Shown piece by piece: positions 1 through 7,600 of a stretch of 17,061 nucleotides of DNA. The stretch is taken from the NCBI GenBank assembly GCA_024278345.1, contig JAJRTK010000340.1, positions 1 through 17,061 on the forward strand, in the 5' to 3' direction. Every line of letters begins with the position of its first letter. The stretch's first letter is position 1. Source of the stretch: a bacterium. Lineage in GTDB: Bacteria; CSSED10-310; JAJRTK01. The translations under genes were made by a program, and so were the position numbers. The notes beneath the pieces are model-generated. The model was not told where the DNA came from. It saw only the letters and a program-made list of their open reading frames with translations, and ran no database searches.

Positions 1-1179
1 CGCTGTCCCCGGTCCCCAGGCAGGGCTTTGCCCTGCACCCACCAGGGAGTGACCTCCCTGGACCCACGTTCTTGTACGCTGCGCGTCTTTCTCTTTGTTT
101 TGTTGCGTGTCCCGGCTTAAGTGGATACCCCCCGAAACCATGTCAAATTCCAGAGCCAAGAGCGCCAAGGCGGCCTTCCCACTGCTGTCGATCCGCGGCT
201 CAGGGCAACTGGAAAAGAGTTGCAGGCAGGCAGCCGGACCCAACTCCAGAGCCCCGCGAATCACCTGGCAATCGCTGAATTTTGGCCCGCGTCCCCAGCT
301 CCCCAAGGCGCCGGACAGCCAGAGCGCTCTGGGAGAGGCCCCCATCCCCCTGCGCCGCAGCCGGGCAAGTGCCCTGGAACGCCAGCGCCGCCCCGAAGGC
401 AATGGAGGCAAATCCAGGTCCCGCTCCACGCCTGACCCGAGCTTCCCGTCCTCGCCAAGAAATCCCGCGGCTCGGAGCTCCGCCATCCGCCGGCGGTGAT
501 TTGCCCGGCTCAATCCGCGGAGGGTCGATAGCTTGAGGGTCGTTCCCAAGAAAAGTGCCTGGGCCAGATAGCACCGGGCATGATAGCCGATGCCCCCTGC
601 GGCGCCGCCACTTCCCTCGCCCCTTCTCCGCGGGGGATTCAAACCAAGAGGCCGGCCTTCCGTGGCCACGATCCCGATCTTCTGGAGATCGGGAGGAATC
701 TGCCCTCTGCTCTCAGCCTCCAAAATAATGATGAGCGGAAGATGGATCTGTCCCCCCTGAAGAAACCTCAACAACAGGCCCCAGACAGGAGACCGCAGCT
801 CCTTCGCGGAGCAAAGGACCAGCGCCGGGCGCCCTCGAAGAAGCGGCGCCACAGCCCTTTGCAGGTAGCGAGCCGCAAGAGCGGAAAACCCAAGCCAAAG
901 GGTTTCCAGGCGAAGATCATCTTTCGCTGGCAAGGGGAGGTCACAGCCCGCCACCTGAAGCAACAGTTCCCGAAGCGGCCCCAATTCGTCCCACGGCCGT
1001 GGTGGTTGAAGACGCAGCAAGGGAAACCCACACTCCCGTAGCCCAGCCCGGAGCGACCAAAGTTGGCCGGACTCGCCGTGAACGGCGAAAACGGATCCCC
1101 GGCCCTCGCCCAAAGCCTGCCAGAGGTTTTTCTGAAACAGAGGGAAACTCGCCGCGTCCAGAAGAGAGGGAAGTCTCAT
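1..1179 (-). CDS. Degenerate AAA/STAND-like ATPase, incomplete at window edge
   Basis: This frame opens with an ATG that overlaps the stop of the upstream lipoprotein gene (ATGA) and has no stop down to position 1, giving at least 393 codons and continuing outside the window. Residues about 30-45 (FAVHGESGQLWSLRAGL) sit where a P-loop would be in predicted ATPases of the AAA_16 type but lack the GK[ST] signature. Residues about 125-165 (RPALVLCSAKELRSP, then LPLIIILEAESRG) resemble the Walker B and sensor region, again without the acidic residues. A pseudo-ATPase is therefore my inference from pattern, not a firm family match. Third codon positions stay GC-rich to about position 150. The last 40 or so codons run through a dispersed repeat, so the true C-terminus, or a frameshift before it, is uncertain. 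The overlap suggests translational coupling to the lipoprotein. Confidence 0.5.
   Translation of the reverse strand, partial: MRLPSLLDAASFPLFQKNLWQALGEGRGSVFAVHGESGQLWSLRAGLRECGFPLLRLQPPRPWDELGPLRELLLQVAGCDLPLPAKDDLRLETLWLGFSALAARYLQRAVAPLLRGRPALVLCSAKELRSPVWGLLLRFLQGGQIHLPLIIILEAESRGQIPPDLQKIGIVATEGRPLGLNPPRRRGEGSGGAAGGIGYHARCYLAQALFLGTTLKLSTLRGLSRANHRRRMAELRAAGFLGEDGKLGSGVERDLDLPPLPSGRRWRSRALARLRRRGMGASPRALWLSGALGSWGRGPKFSDCQVIRGALELGPAACLQLFSSCPEPRIDSSGKAALALLALEFDMVSGGIHLSRDTQQNKEKDAQRTRTWVQGGHSLVGAGQSPAWGPGTA
11..128. repeat. Dispersed repeat, left copy
   Basis: This stretch contains the hairpin GCAGGGC-TTT-GCCCTGC at 20-36, then CACCCACCAGGGAG, then a GTACG...GCGTCTTT...TTTGTTTTG stretch and GTGTCCCGGCTTAAGTGGATAC at the end. 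The same ordered blocks recur in the same orientation at 16779-16922. It overlaps the open end of the leftward ATPase-like frame, so that frame may be non-coding here. Confidence 0.7.
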
Positions 1180-1682
1180 TTCTCAATAAGCAGGGGACCG
1201 AGCAGGATCTCAACCGGCGGGCCGCCCACAGATACGGGGTTTTCAGTCCCGCCTTCGAGATCCGAATCTTCTGTCGATCCGGCATCGCCATCGTGATCGA
1301 GGCGCGCACTCACCGTCATTGTTCCCTCAAACTTCGTACCGGGCATCATGACATTGGCCTGAGAAAGTTGGAACTCCATGGGAAAACTCACCGGCCGGAT
1401 CCTCTGGACCGCCACGAGGGCACCATTCGCATCCTTGGCCATGAGGAACAGAGTCTCGGTCCCGGTGACCTTTCCCGCGAGCTCCGGCACAACTCGGATC
1501 ACTCCCTGGATGGCCGGACCGCTGGTGGCGGGCATTGGCTGAGGCGGTTTCATGGGAGCCGAGGAAGCCGGAGAACTGTTTCCGGACCAGTCCAGCTCAC
1601 GTCCTTCATGGACATTCTTGTTGCAGGCCAAAAAGCCCGCGGCCACAAGGAACAAAACAAGAGCTCTGGAAAGCCTCTTCAT
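1176..1682 (-). CDS. Putative lipoprotein with CcmI/CycH-type Ig-like domain
   Basis: This gene encodes 168 residues. The ATG at 1682 is preceded by an AAAGGAA ribosome site. The N-terminus is basic (MKRLSR) and hydrophobic and ends in GFLAC, a weak lipobox with Cys20 as the likely lipidated residue. A linker rich in Ser and Pro follows to about residue 57. Residues about 58-165 read IQGVIRVVPELAGKV...LFLMAKDANGALVAVQRIR...FPMEFQLSQANVMMPG...VSARLDHDGDA. This matches the pattern of the C-terminal Ig-like domain of cytochrome c biogenesis proteins CcmI/CycH. There is no N-terminal transmembrane or TPR part and no ccm gene nearby, so a role in cytochrome maturation is not shown. A periplasmic, membrane-anchored binding domain is the safer call. 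The stop overlaps the next start by 4 bp. Confidence 0.75.
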   Translation of the reverse strand: MKRLSRALVLFLVAAGFLACNKNVHEGRELDWSGNSSPASSAPMKPPQPMPATSGPAIQGVIRVVPELAGKVTGTETLFLMAKDANGALVAVQRIRPVSFPMEFQLSQANVMMPGTKFEGTMTVSARLDHDGDAGSTEDSDLEGGTENPVSVGGPPVEILLGPLLIEK

Positions 1683-1872
1683 GGGGATTCCTTTCAAAGA
1701 GATGAAAAAGTCAAAAGCGACGACGAATTTTGCTCGTGCTTTTCGCTTGGGGCTTGGAGTTCCCTGCGGCACCCGCTGCTCGCCATTGTCGCCGCTTTCG
1801 ATCCATGGCCCTAAAGCTGAAGCATCACCCGAATTTTTGGAGCCGCCCGGGTCCGGAGCTGGCAACCTGATC

Positions 1873-2625
1873 TCAGTACGGCAACCCCGACATATCGCCG
1901 CCTGCCTCGCGCCAGACGGCGCACCAAACATTGGCCAAAATGTTGATAGCCCTCGAATACGAAATGGAGGCGACGCCGAAAGGAACGGAGCGGAAGTCGA
2001 AGGCGCTGGCCGGAAGCACCTTGCCATCGACGACAAAGGCCTCGTAGAGCACCGGGTAGAGATCCCGGGCACGGCGGGAGCCCTCGAGCAAATACTGGCT
2101 GGGAGGGAGTTTCCTCATGAGATCCATACGGTACCCCTGCCACAGGATCCGGAACTTCGGATTGGCCACCTCGCCCAAGCGGTGAAACCCCAGCCGGACC
2201 CCCGGAAGCCTCCAATCCGCCGCCTCCCCGTAATTGAGTGGATCACTGAGCTCGGCAACCGGACCCACCAAGCGCCCCAATCTATAAAAAACCTCTCCAA
2301 AGGGCCGGTGCCCCTCGATCATCCGCACGGCCTCTAACATTTCTCGCTCGATGGTTGCCGCGGCATCTGCTACGCCTCCGGAATCGGAGGCGAAAGCGGC
2401 TCGGGCAAACTCATCAGCCTCTTCCACCCCCCGCGCCAGATCCCCCACGTAAAGCCTCATCATCCCCCGGAGCGCCGGCGGCAAAAAACCGACGGTATCC
2501 CGAACCATCCGGTGGTAACTGACCTCCCGCCAGGCAACAGCGCCGCCTGGAACGACAATCAACACCGCCAACGACAGCGCACCGGCCAAAATCCTGCCAC
2601 CTGTGCTCTTCCTGCCCATCTTCAT
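1873..2625 (-). CDS. Exported protein, weakly like zinc-dependent phospholipase C fold
   Basis: This gene encodes 250 residues. I chose the ATG at 2625 because GAAGAGGG lies just upstream, the gene then begins 10 bp after the DUF167 stop, and residues 10-32 form a signal peptide (RILAGALSLAVLIVVPGGAVA). The mature N-terminus begins WREVSYHRMVRDTVGFLPPALR, which resembles the Trp...His opening of zinc-dependent phospholipase C and S1/P1 nuclease proteins. The later FYRLGRLVGPVAELSDPLNYG corresponds to their LGxxxHxxxDxxxP helix, but the metal-binding His is replaced by Gly. If the relationship is real, the protein is probably a catalytically altered member. A family-level assignment needs a profile search; the functional inference is weak. 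It sits inside the leftward operon, 190 bp before the lipoprotein start. Confidence 0.6.
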   Translation of the reverse strand: MKMGRKSTGGRILAGALSLAVLIVVPGGAVAWREVSYHRMVRDTVGFLPPALRGMMRLYVGDLARGVEEADEFARAAFASDSGGVADAAATIEREMLEAVRMIEGHRPFGEVFYRLGRLVGPVAELSDPLNYGEAADWRLPGVRLGFHRLGEVANPKFRILWQGYRMDLMRKLPPSQYLLEGSRRARDLYPVLYEAFVVDGKVLPASAFDFRSVPFGVASISYSRAINILANVWCAVWREAGGDMSGLPY

Positions 2626-2635
2626 CCAACCCTCT

Positions 2636-2956
2636 TCACTTTCCAAACAACAGTTCCCGTAACCGCCGTCCCAACTCGCTTTCGCCCAACCCTTCAATGG
2701 CCAGGAGCTTCTCCCGGTGGCGGTGCCCCCGAATCAGGGAAATAGCGGACTTTCGAACACCAAGTTTCTTTGCCAGCAGCTCCACGAGGCGCTTATTGGC
2801 CGCTCCCTCCACCGGTGGAGCTTGGAGCCGCAGGCGGAGCACGCCATCCCGCACCTCCACCAAAGCATCCCGCTTCGCCCCGGGCTGGACCCGGACCCGA
2901 AGGCGACATCCAGTCTCCGTACCTTTCCGCGGTTGTTTCACACCCGAAACACCCAT
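2636..2956 (-). CDS. DUF167 / YggU family protein
   Basis: This gene encodes up to 106 residues and matches the small DUF167 family (E. coli YggU). The signatures are LRVRVQPGAKRDALVEV, LRLRLQAPPVEGAANKRLVELLAKKLGV and ISLIRGHRHREKLLAIEGL. The family is conserved but has no established biochemical role. It often lies beside yggT and yggS, as here. The ATG at 2956 overlaps the YggT reading frame by 19 bp. A GTG at 2941 overlaps the YggT stop as GTGA and would remove five residues; it is an equally plausible coupled start. Neither has a strong ribosome site. Confidence 0.9.
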   Translation of the reverse strand: MGVSGVKQPRKGTETGCRLRVRVQPGAKRDALVEVRDGVLRLRLQAPPVEGAANKRLVELLAKKLGVRKSAISLIRGHRHREKLLAIEGLGESELGRRLRELLFGK

Positions 2957-3837
2957 AAGAGTAGCTGCACAAGAAACGATCGCACGGCTTCCACGGCGAA
3001 AATGGCGGCGATGGGCGACAAATCAATGCCCCCTACAAGTGGCAAAAACCGCTGGATCGGCGCCAACAAGGGTTGCGACAGGCCAGCGATGAAACGTATC
3101 AACGGCAGCGTCGGATCCGGGCGAAACCAACTCATCACGGCACCGGCAATCAACACCAACGTCAGGAAGCCTAGAGAGTAGACCCCCAGGTAGAGCGCCG
3201 AAAGAAGGCCCAAAGAAATATTCGCCGCAAGGCCACTCCCGGCATCACTCAAGAGGCTCAATAGACCAAGAAAAACAACCGAGATGCCGGTGCTGGCCAG
3301 AATGACGCTTCCAGAAGCCACGAGCCGGATCACCAAGGGGCTTCCCAATCGCTCCACCCGGCTTCCAAAGGTCAACACCACACTGTCCATCACCCGAAAG
3401 AAAAAGTGAGTGATGGGGTTCGCCGTATATCTCTCCATCAGCGCGGTCACCATCATGCTCACGAAGAACAGAGCCACAAGAATGTCCAAGCCCCACTGAA
3501 AGCTCATAAGGAAATAGGTCGTCAGAGTCCAATCCCGGCCATACTCGAGCATCTTGGCGCCAGCGGGGGAATAAATCAGCATTCCCGGAGCCAACAGCCC
3601 CAAAACCAAACCCCTGGCCACGAGCACCGCCATCAACACCAGAAACGTCGCGCGCCAACGGTTGCGAACTTTCTTCGCCAGCGGCCCAATCAACGGCTCC
3701 GTCAAGCCAGCAAGCCGAGCCAGGATCGGCACCGAATAGAACGACACCGGCTTCAAAATGAGCTGAAGAACCAGCGTCGCCAGATAGAGGCTCGCCATCA
3801 TGTCGATGGCAAAAGCCAAAATTCCACTCGAATTCAT
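2938..3837 (-). CDS. yggT: YggT family membrane protein with two YggT-like units
   Basis: This gene encodes 299 residues with several hydrophobic helices. The ATG at 3837 is chosen for the upstream AAGGGAGAA. The C-terminal part (LVLIAGAVMSWFRPDP, then LSQPLLAPIQRFLPLVGGIDLSPIAAIF) is a standard YggT motif. The N-terminal part (LQLILKPVSFYSVPILARL, then LTEPLIGPLAKKVRN) looks like a second, more diverged copy, with helices between them. YggT proteins are inner-membrane proteins of poorly defined role. Some members affect osmotic tolerance or cell division and septum organisation. The neighbours yggS and DUF167 are its usual partners. The 175-bp gap upstream holds a GC-rich hairpin. Confidence 0.9.
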   Translation of the reverse strand: MNSSGILAFAIDMMASLYLATLVLQLILKPVSFYSVPILARLAGLTEPLIGPLAKKVRNRWRATFLVLMAVLVARGLVLGLLAPGMLIYSPAGAKMLEYGRDWTLTTYFLMSFQWGLDILVALFFVSMMVTALMERYTANPITHFFFRVMDSVVLTFGSRVERLGSPLVIRLVASGSVILASTGISVVFLGLLSLLSDAGSGLAANISLGLLSALYLGVYSLGFLTLVLIAGAVMSWFRPDPTLPLIRFIAGLSQPLLAPIQRFLPLVGGIDLSPIAAIFAVEAVRSFLVQLLLWVFRV

Positions 3838-3948
3838 CGGGGTTCTCCCTTGAACCACCTGAGTCGGCCACAGCAGCACGGCCCTCATCTCAGGAAAGAA
3901 GTCAGGTCAAAACAGAGTTTTTTTTTGGGTTGTACTCCGCTCCCATCG

Positions 3949-3985
3949 GCGGCGGTCCCACCGCCGCTACTCGCCTTTCATCGCC
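3949..3985. repeat. GC-rich hairpin repeat, copy 1
   Basis: The stem is GCGGCGG (3949-3955) with CCGCCGC (3961-3967) around a TCCCA loop, followed by TACTCGCCTTTCATCGCC. A similar hairpin with a similar tail (CACTCACCGTTCCATCGCC) occurs at 15182-15222. It lies between yggS and yggT. On the transcribed strand it is followed by an A-run rather than a U-run, so it is not a classical terminator. Confidence 0.5.
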
Positions 3986-4011
3986 CCCCCCAGAACCATG
4001 GGCTCCTGGCC

Positions 4012-4713
4012 TCAAGCTGGTCTCCCGCCAAACAAGGCGGTTCCGACTCGTGTGATGGTTGCTCCCTCCTGGACCGCCACTTCGAGATCGAAACTCATGC
4101 CCATGGAGAGCTCCTCCATCCGCTCCAATCCGAGCCGCTGCCGGGTCTCCTTCAAGAGCTCCGCGATGAGCCGGAACTGGGGCCTCGCCTCTTCCGGATC
4201 AGCGACGGCCGCCGGGATCACCATCAGCCCACGAAGCACGAGGGATCGACAATCCCGGACTTTCCGAGCTAGAGCCAACACCTCGTCCGGGCGGGCTCCC
4301 GATTTGGTCTCTTCGCCTGAGCTGTTCACCTGAATGAGGACGTTGACCTTCCGACCCAACCGCTCCGCCTGCTGCTCCAGCTTGTCTACGAGCTTCCCGC
4401 GATCCAGAGTATGGATCCAATGGAAAAGCTCCACGGCCCGCTTCGCCTTGTTCGTCTGCAACGGCCCAATGAGGTGCCAACAGATTCCCTTGTCAACCGC
4501 TCCCTCTTCCCGAAAATGCCCAACTTTCCGAGCCGCCTCTTGGACGTAGTTCTCCCCGAAATCAATCTGCCCGGCGGCGTGCAACTGGGCGACAGCCGAG
4601 GCCGGGTGTCGCTTGGATACGGCAAGAAGACGGATTTCAGCCGGATCCCGGCCAACGCTGGCCGCTGCCTTGGCGATCCGCTCCAAAACTGCTTGAAGCC
4701 TGTGGTTGACCAT
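4012..4713 (-). CDS. yggS: YggS family PLP-binding protein (PLP homeostasis)
   Basis: This gene encodes 233 residues, the usual family length. YggS (PLPBP) binds pyridoxal phosphate without known catalysis and keeps vitamin B6 and amino-acid pools balanced in the cytoplasm. The PLP lysine lies in LLAVSKRHP (Lys34). Other signatures are IDFGENYVQE, WHLIGPLQTNKAK, QVNSSGEETKSGA and SMGMSFDLEVAVQEGATITRVGTALFG. I chose the ATG at 4713 because AAGGAGG lies 11 bp upstream and the distance to LLAVSK matches E. coli. An in-frame ATG at 4767 overlaps the PgeF stop (ATGA) and would add 18 residues. Either way, it is closely coupled to pgeF. Confidence 0.95.
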   Translation of the reverse strand: MVNHRLQAVLERIAKAAASVGRDPAEIRLLAVSKRHPASAVAQLHAAGQIDFGENYVQEAARKVGHFREEGAVDKGICWHLIGPLQTNKAKRAVELFHWIHTLDRGKLVDKLEQQAERLGRKVNVLIQVNSSGEETKSGARPDEVLALARKVRDCRSLVLRGLMVIPAAVADPEEARPQFRLIAELLKETRQRLGLERMEELSMGMSFDLEVAVQEGATITRVGTALFGGRPA

Positions 4714-4763
4714 TCTCTCAAATGCCTCCTTGCCGTAAGGATTCCCATAGGGCGGCCTGACGA

Positions 4764-5579
4764 TCATTTCCGCACCAGCCGGCCGATCAAGAACTGCCGC
4801 CCAATCACCGCGCCGGCACGCCGATAGGAGTGGTAAAGCTTGGGATGGCAACGGGTACACTCGTCCACGATCCCCGCGATCTCACCGCCGTAAGCGGCGA
4901 TCCTGGACCTGGCCACGCGGCGCAAATCGAGCCACCACCCAGAATCGGGGTGCGAAGCAAGAGCAGCCGGCACATCCATGAAACTCGATGCTACATCCTC
5001 TTGTACTTGGTAACAGCATGGGCCGATACAAGGTCCCAACCAAGCCAGAAAAGACCCAGTTTTTCCAAACGTCGGCCCCTGGCAGAGCTCCTCCGCCCCA
5101 CTCTCCAGGATCCCCGCTGCCAGGCCACGGTACCCGCAATGAACGATGGCGGCCCGACCAGTTTCCCGAGAAAAAAGCGCCACGGGCAAGCAATCGGCGA
5201 TTCCCACAGCCGCCCAGACTGCCACAGGCCGCGAAAAAAGCCAACCATCGCCCTCCTCTTGCCCCAGGCCACTGGCAACTTCAACCAAGCGCTTCCCATG
5301 CACCTGGCGAAGCCGAAGAAACGAGGCCGGAATCTCTGCTTCCCACCGATTCTCCCCTCCATGGCCCACAAGCCCCTCCCCAGTTGAAAAAAAGAAATCG
5401 AACCGCCGACCGCCACCTCGACTTTGCACCGAGATCCGGCGATTCGCACTCAACCGACGGGAAGAGCTCACACCCAAGGAACCTTCCCCATTCTCCACAC
5501 GCGATTCTATCTCCAATGTCCCTGTCCCCTTCGGTAGAACTTGTCTCGATTCATGCCCTCCAGGAAGCACACGGCCCAC
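4764..5579 (-). CDS. pgeF: PgeF/YfiH family multicopper-oxidase-like protein
   Basis: This frame encodes up to 271 residues; family members are usually about 240-260. The family (YfiH, YlmD, LACC1) includes purine nucleoside phosphorylase/deaminase activities and the PgeF role in correcting mis-incorporated residues in peptidoglycan stems. The metal-binding signatures are present: RQVHG (His94), ADCLP (Cys130) and VHCGYRG (His147), then LGPCIGPCCYQV and a late YRRAGAVIGRQ. The third motif is usually HAGWRG, so HCGYRG is unusual. The N-terminal stretch between FDFFFSTGEG and FLRLRQVHG is shorter than usual. The start is uncertain. The frame opens at GTG 5579 without a clear ribosome site, and TTG 5516 is an alternative. 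A mobile element begins 58 bp upstream. Confidence 0.88.
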   Translation of the reverse strand: MGRVLPGGHESRQVLPKGTGTLEIESRVENGEGSLGVSSSRRLSANRRISVQSRGGGRRFDFFFSTGEGLVGHGGENRWEAEIPASFLRLRQVHGKRLVEVASGLGQEEGDGWLFSRPVAVWAAVGIADCLPVALFSRETGRAAIVHCGYRGLAAGILESGAEELCQGPTFGKTGSFLAWLGPCIGPCCYQVQEDVASSFMDVPAALASHPDSGWWLDLRRVARSRIAAYGGEIAGIVDECTRCHPKLYHSYRRAGAVIGRQFLIGRLVRK

Positions 5580-5636
5580 GTTCTAGTGCTCACTGGAAAA
5601 GCAGTTCTCCGGCAGTCCTGTAGCCTTGCTTCCTGG

Positions 5637-5788
5637 GGGACCTATCAAATTGTCGTGTTTTTGCTTTACAACTTTCTTCGCCGAAACGGTGGCACCGGCA
5701 TCTTGCCGGTGTAGCGCCCTCCGGCTGCACGGAGCCGGGAAGGAGGCTCGCCCCGCGGTGATGTTGTCAACCGGATCTGATAGATCCC
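5637..5788 (+). mobile_element. MITE copy A (152 bp) with 8-bp target duplication CTTCCTGG
   Basis: The left end reads GGGACCTATCAAAT. The right end reads ACCGGATCTGATAGATCCC, its imperfect inverted repeat. The flanks 5629-5636 and 5789-5796 are both CTTCCTGG. It shares both ends, a TTTTTGCTTTACA block and the central hairpin CACCGGCATCTTGCCGGTG with the copies at 10722 and 16570, but the rest of the interior differs. It has no coding capacity, so it must have been moved by a transposase elsewhere. It overlaps the last 22 bases of the radical SAM gene and supplies that gene's stop codon. Confidence 0.92.
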
Positions 5789-7494
5789 CTTCCTGGCCCA
5801 TTTCGCCTTTCCGCCAAGAGGGGAGCTCGTTCGGCCTGCCGTCCTTCGACCCCGATCCTGTACTGTCGCTCCAAGCGTTTGCGAAGATGAGGGCTCATCA
5901 AGTGATCCCACGGAAGCGGCCCTCCCACCTGGGTCTGAGCCTGCAGCATCTCCTCCACCAAGTGGGAATGTTGCCGAAAGCTCGCCTTCCAAGGCTGCCC
6001 GCCTTCCGCCACCGACTCCACCAGGAGGCTCGAGCGCCGGTCGCCTCTTGAGAAGATCATCTGGAGGGGCGCCAGGTTGAGCGCGCCGAGTTTCACGCGC
6101 ACTCCTGGAAGCCCACACAGGCCCTTCTTCAGGCGCTTGGCCCGCTGTCGCAGGATTTTTGGAGCGCAGAGAGGTGCCCACTGAAAGGCTGTCTGCGGTT
6201 TCGGAATAAAGGGGTTGATGCTCACCTCAATTCGGGTCCCGCGGTCGAGCTGGCGGCGCTCACGGTGGATCTTGGCCACCAGATCCAAGGTGGACTCGAC
6301 TTCCCAGTCGCCCTCCGTGGGCACTCCATACATGAAATAGAGCTTGAGCGCGGGAATCCTTGCTTCCGCCGTCCAGCGGGCCACATCCAGGACCCGCTCG
6401 TTGGGATAGTGCTTCCCCAGGGCTGCCCGGAGAGCCACATCCCCCGATTCCGGCGCGATGGTCAAGGTTCGGACGCCGGTGAGGGCCGCGGCCTCCACCA
6501 TCCAGGGCGCCAAGTCCTCAATCCTCACCGAAGGGAAAGAAAAGGAGCCCTTTTGGGATCGGAGGGCGGTGAGGATCTCCCGAATTCCGGGATGTGCGGT
6601 GACCGACGGACCCACGAGACCCACGCGCCCCGTGAGCTTGAGGCCACGCTCCGCCAATTCCAACACTCGGGGAACCGGTAAGTTTCGAACGGGGTTCTGC
6701 GTCGTCTTCACCGAACAAAAGCGGCATCGCGCCGGACAGCCTCGGATGATCTCAATGTTGAAGAGGTGTCCGAACACCGTATGAGGAGTGACAATTCGCG
6801 TGTAAGATGGCGCCTGTTCCAGGTTTTTCAGGCGGACGCGGCGCAAATGCCCTCGGAAGCCGCCGGGCTCACGGCTGGCGACGATCACCGCTGGATCGTG
6901 GAGGGATGGCACATAAAACCCGGCGGCTTGGGACGCCAGCTCCTTCAGGAATTCTCTCCGGCTGCATCGCCCGGCAACCCGATCCTCCAGCAAATCAAGG
7001 AACGTCGGCACCATGGGTTCTGCTTCACCAAGGGCGATGATATCCATGAAGTCAGCCACCGGCTCGGGGTTGAGATAAGCTGCCGAACCGCCCATGAGCA
7101 CAAGGGGATCATCTTCGGTGCGCTCCCTTTGGCGGACAGGAATCCGTGCGAGCCTCAGCAAGCGAACGATGTTGGGAAAGTCGTTCTCGAAGGGAACCGA
7201 GAAAGCCACCACGTGAAAATCTTGCACCGCCCTGTTGGTTTCCAGAGTGCGGAGCATGCCGCGCCCAAAGCGGGCGTCGTTGAGGCAAGCCGATTCACGG
7301 GGGAGAAAAAAACGCTCGCAGACCACCCCTTCGTAGGAGTTTAAGAGAGCATAGACAGCTTGAAATCCCAGGTTCGACATCCCGACTTCGTAAGTGTTGG
7401 GGAAGGCGAGGGCAATGCGGATCTTGCCGCCATGATCCTTGACGATGGCTCCTCGCTCCGCCTTCAGGAGCTCCTGTCTATGTGGTCTTTCCAC
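5767..7494 (-). CDS. B12-binding-type radical SAM protein (TIGR03960-like)
   Basis: This gene encodes 575 residues. The GTG start at 7494 is supported by AGGAAGGA six bases upstream. Residues about 20-190 form a domain like the B12-binding fold seen in this family (IRIALAFPNTYEVGMSNLGFQ, then GGSAAYLNPEP and IIALGEAEP). The radical SAM core begins at about residue 245, with the 4Fe-4S motif RGCPARCRFC (Cys253, Cys257, Cys260), then VGLVGPSVTAHPG, TIAPESGD and KLYFMYGVPTEGD. This matches the TIGR03960 type, often followed by a DUF2344 partner; that partner is not seen here. The substrate is unknown. The last seven residues (RGSIRSG) and the stop come from an inserted mobile element. Without it the protein would end in 15 different residues, stopping at 5583. 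Confidence 0.93.
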   Translation of the reverse strand: MERPHRQELLKAERGAIVKDHGGKIRIALAFPNTYEVGMSNLGFQAVYALLNSYEGVVCERFFLPRESACLNDARFGRGMLRTLETNRAVQDFHVVAFSVPFENDFPNIVRLLRLARIPVRQRERTEDDPLVLMGGSAAYLNPEPVADFMDIIALGEAEPMVPTFLDLLEDRVAGRCSRREFLKELASQAAGFYVPSLHDPAVIVASREPGGFRGHLRRVRLKNLEQAPSYTRIVTPHTVFGHLFNIEIIRGCPARCRFCSVKTTQNPVRNLPVPRVLELAERGLKLTGRVGLVGPSVTAHPGIREILTALRSQKGSFSFPSVRIEDLAPWMVEAAALTGVRTLTIAPESGDVALRAALGKHYPNERVLDVARWTAEARIPALKLYFMYGVPTEGDWEVESTLDLVAKIHRERRQLDRGTRIEVSINPFIPKPQTAFQWAPLCAPKILRQRAKRLKKGLCGLPGVRVKLGALNLAPLQMIFSRGDRRSSLLVESVAEGGQPWKASFRQHSHLVEEMLQAQTQVGGPLPWDHLMSPHLRKRLERQYRIGVEGRQAERAPLLAERRNGPGRGSIRSG

Positions 7495-7600
7495 AAAATG
7501 TCCTTCCTGCCGTGGATATCATGGTGCGGCCCCATGGGATCCCAACGGCCAACCGACAAAAAGAAAGAAAACCCAACCCACTGGCGAATCCTTCGTGAAA

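Noticed and set aside
200-574. Alternative leftward frame inside the ATPase-like gene
   Set aside because: It lacks a start in context and a family match. The frame linked by the ATGA overlap has GC-rich third positions over the same stretch. A frameshift into it cannot be fully excluded.
999-1814. Rightward open frame across the lipoprotein gene
   Set aside because: The opposite strand holds a protein with a signal sequence, ribosome site and recognisable domain; this frame's product is low-complexity and unrecognisable.
3916-3967. Rho-independent terminator between yggS and yggT
   Set aside because: The T-run is on the strand opposite to transcription; on the transcript it would be an A-run after the hairpin.
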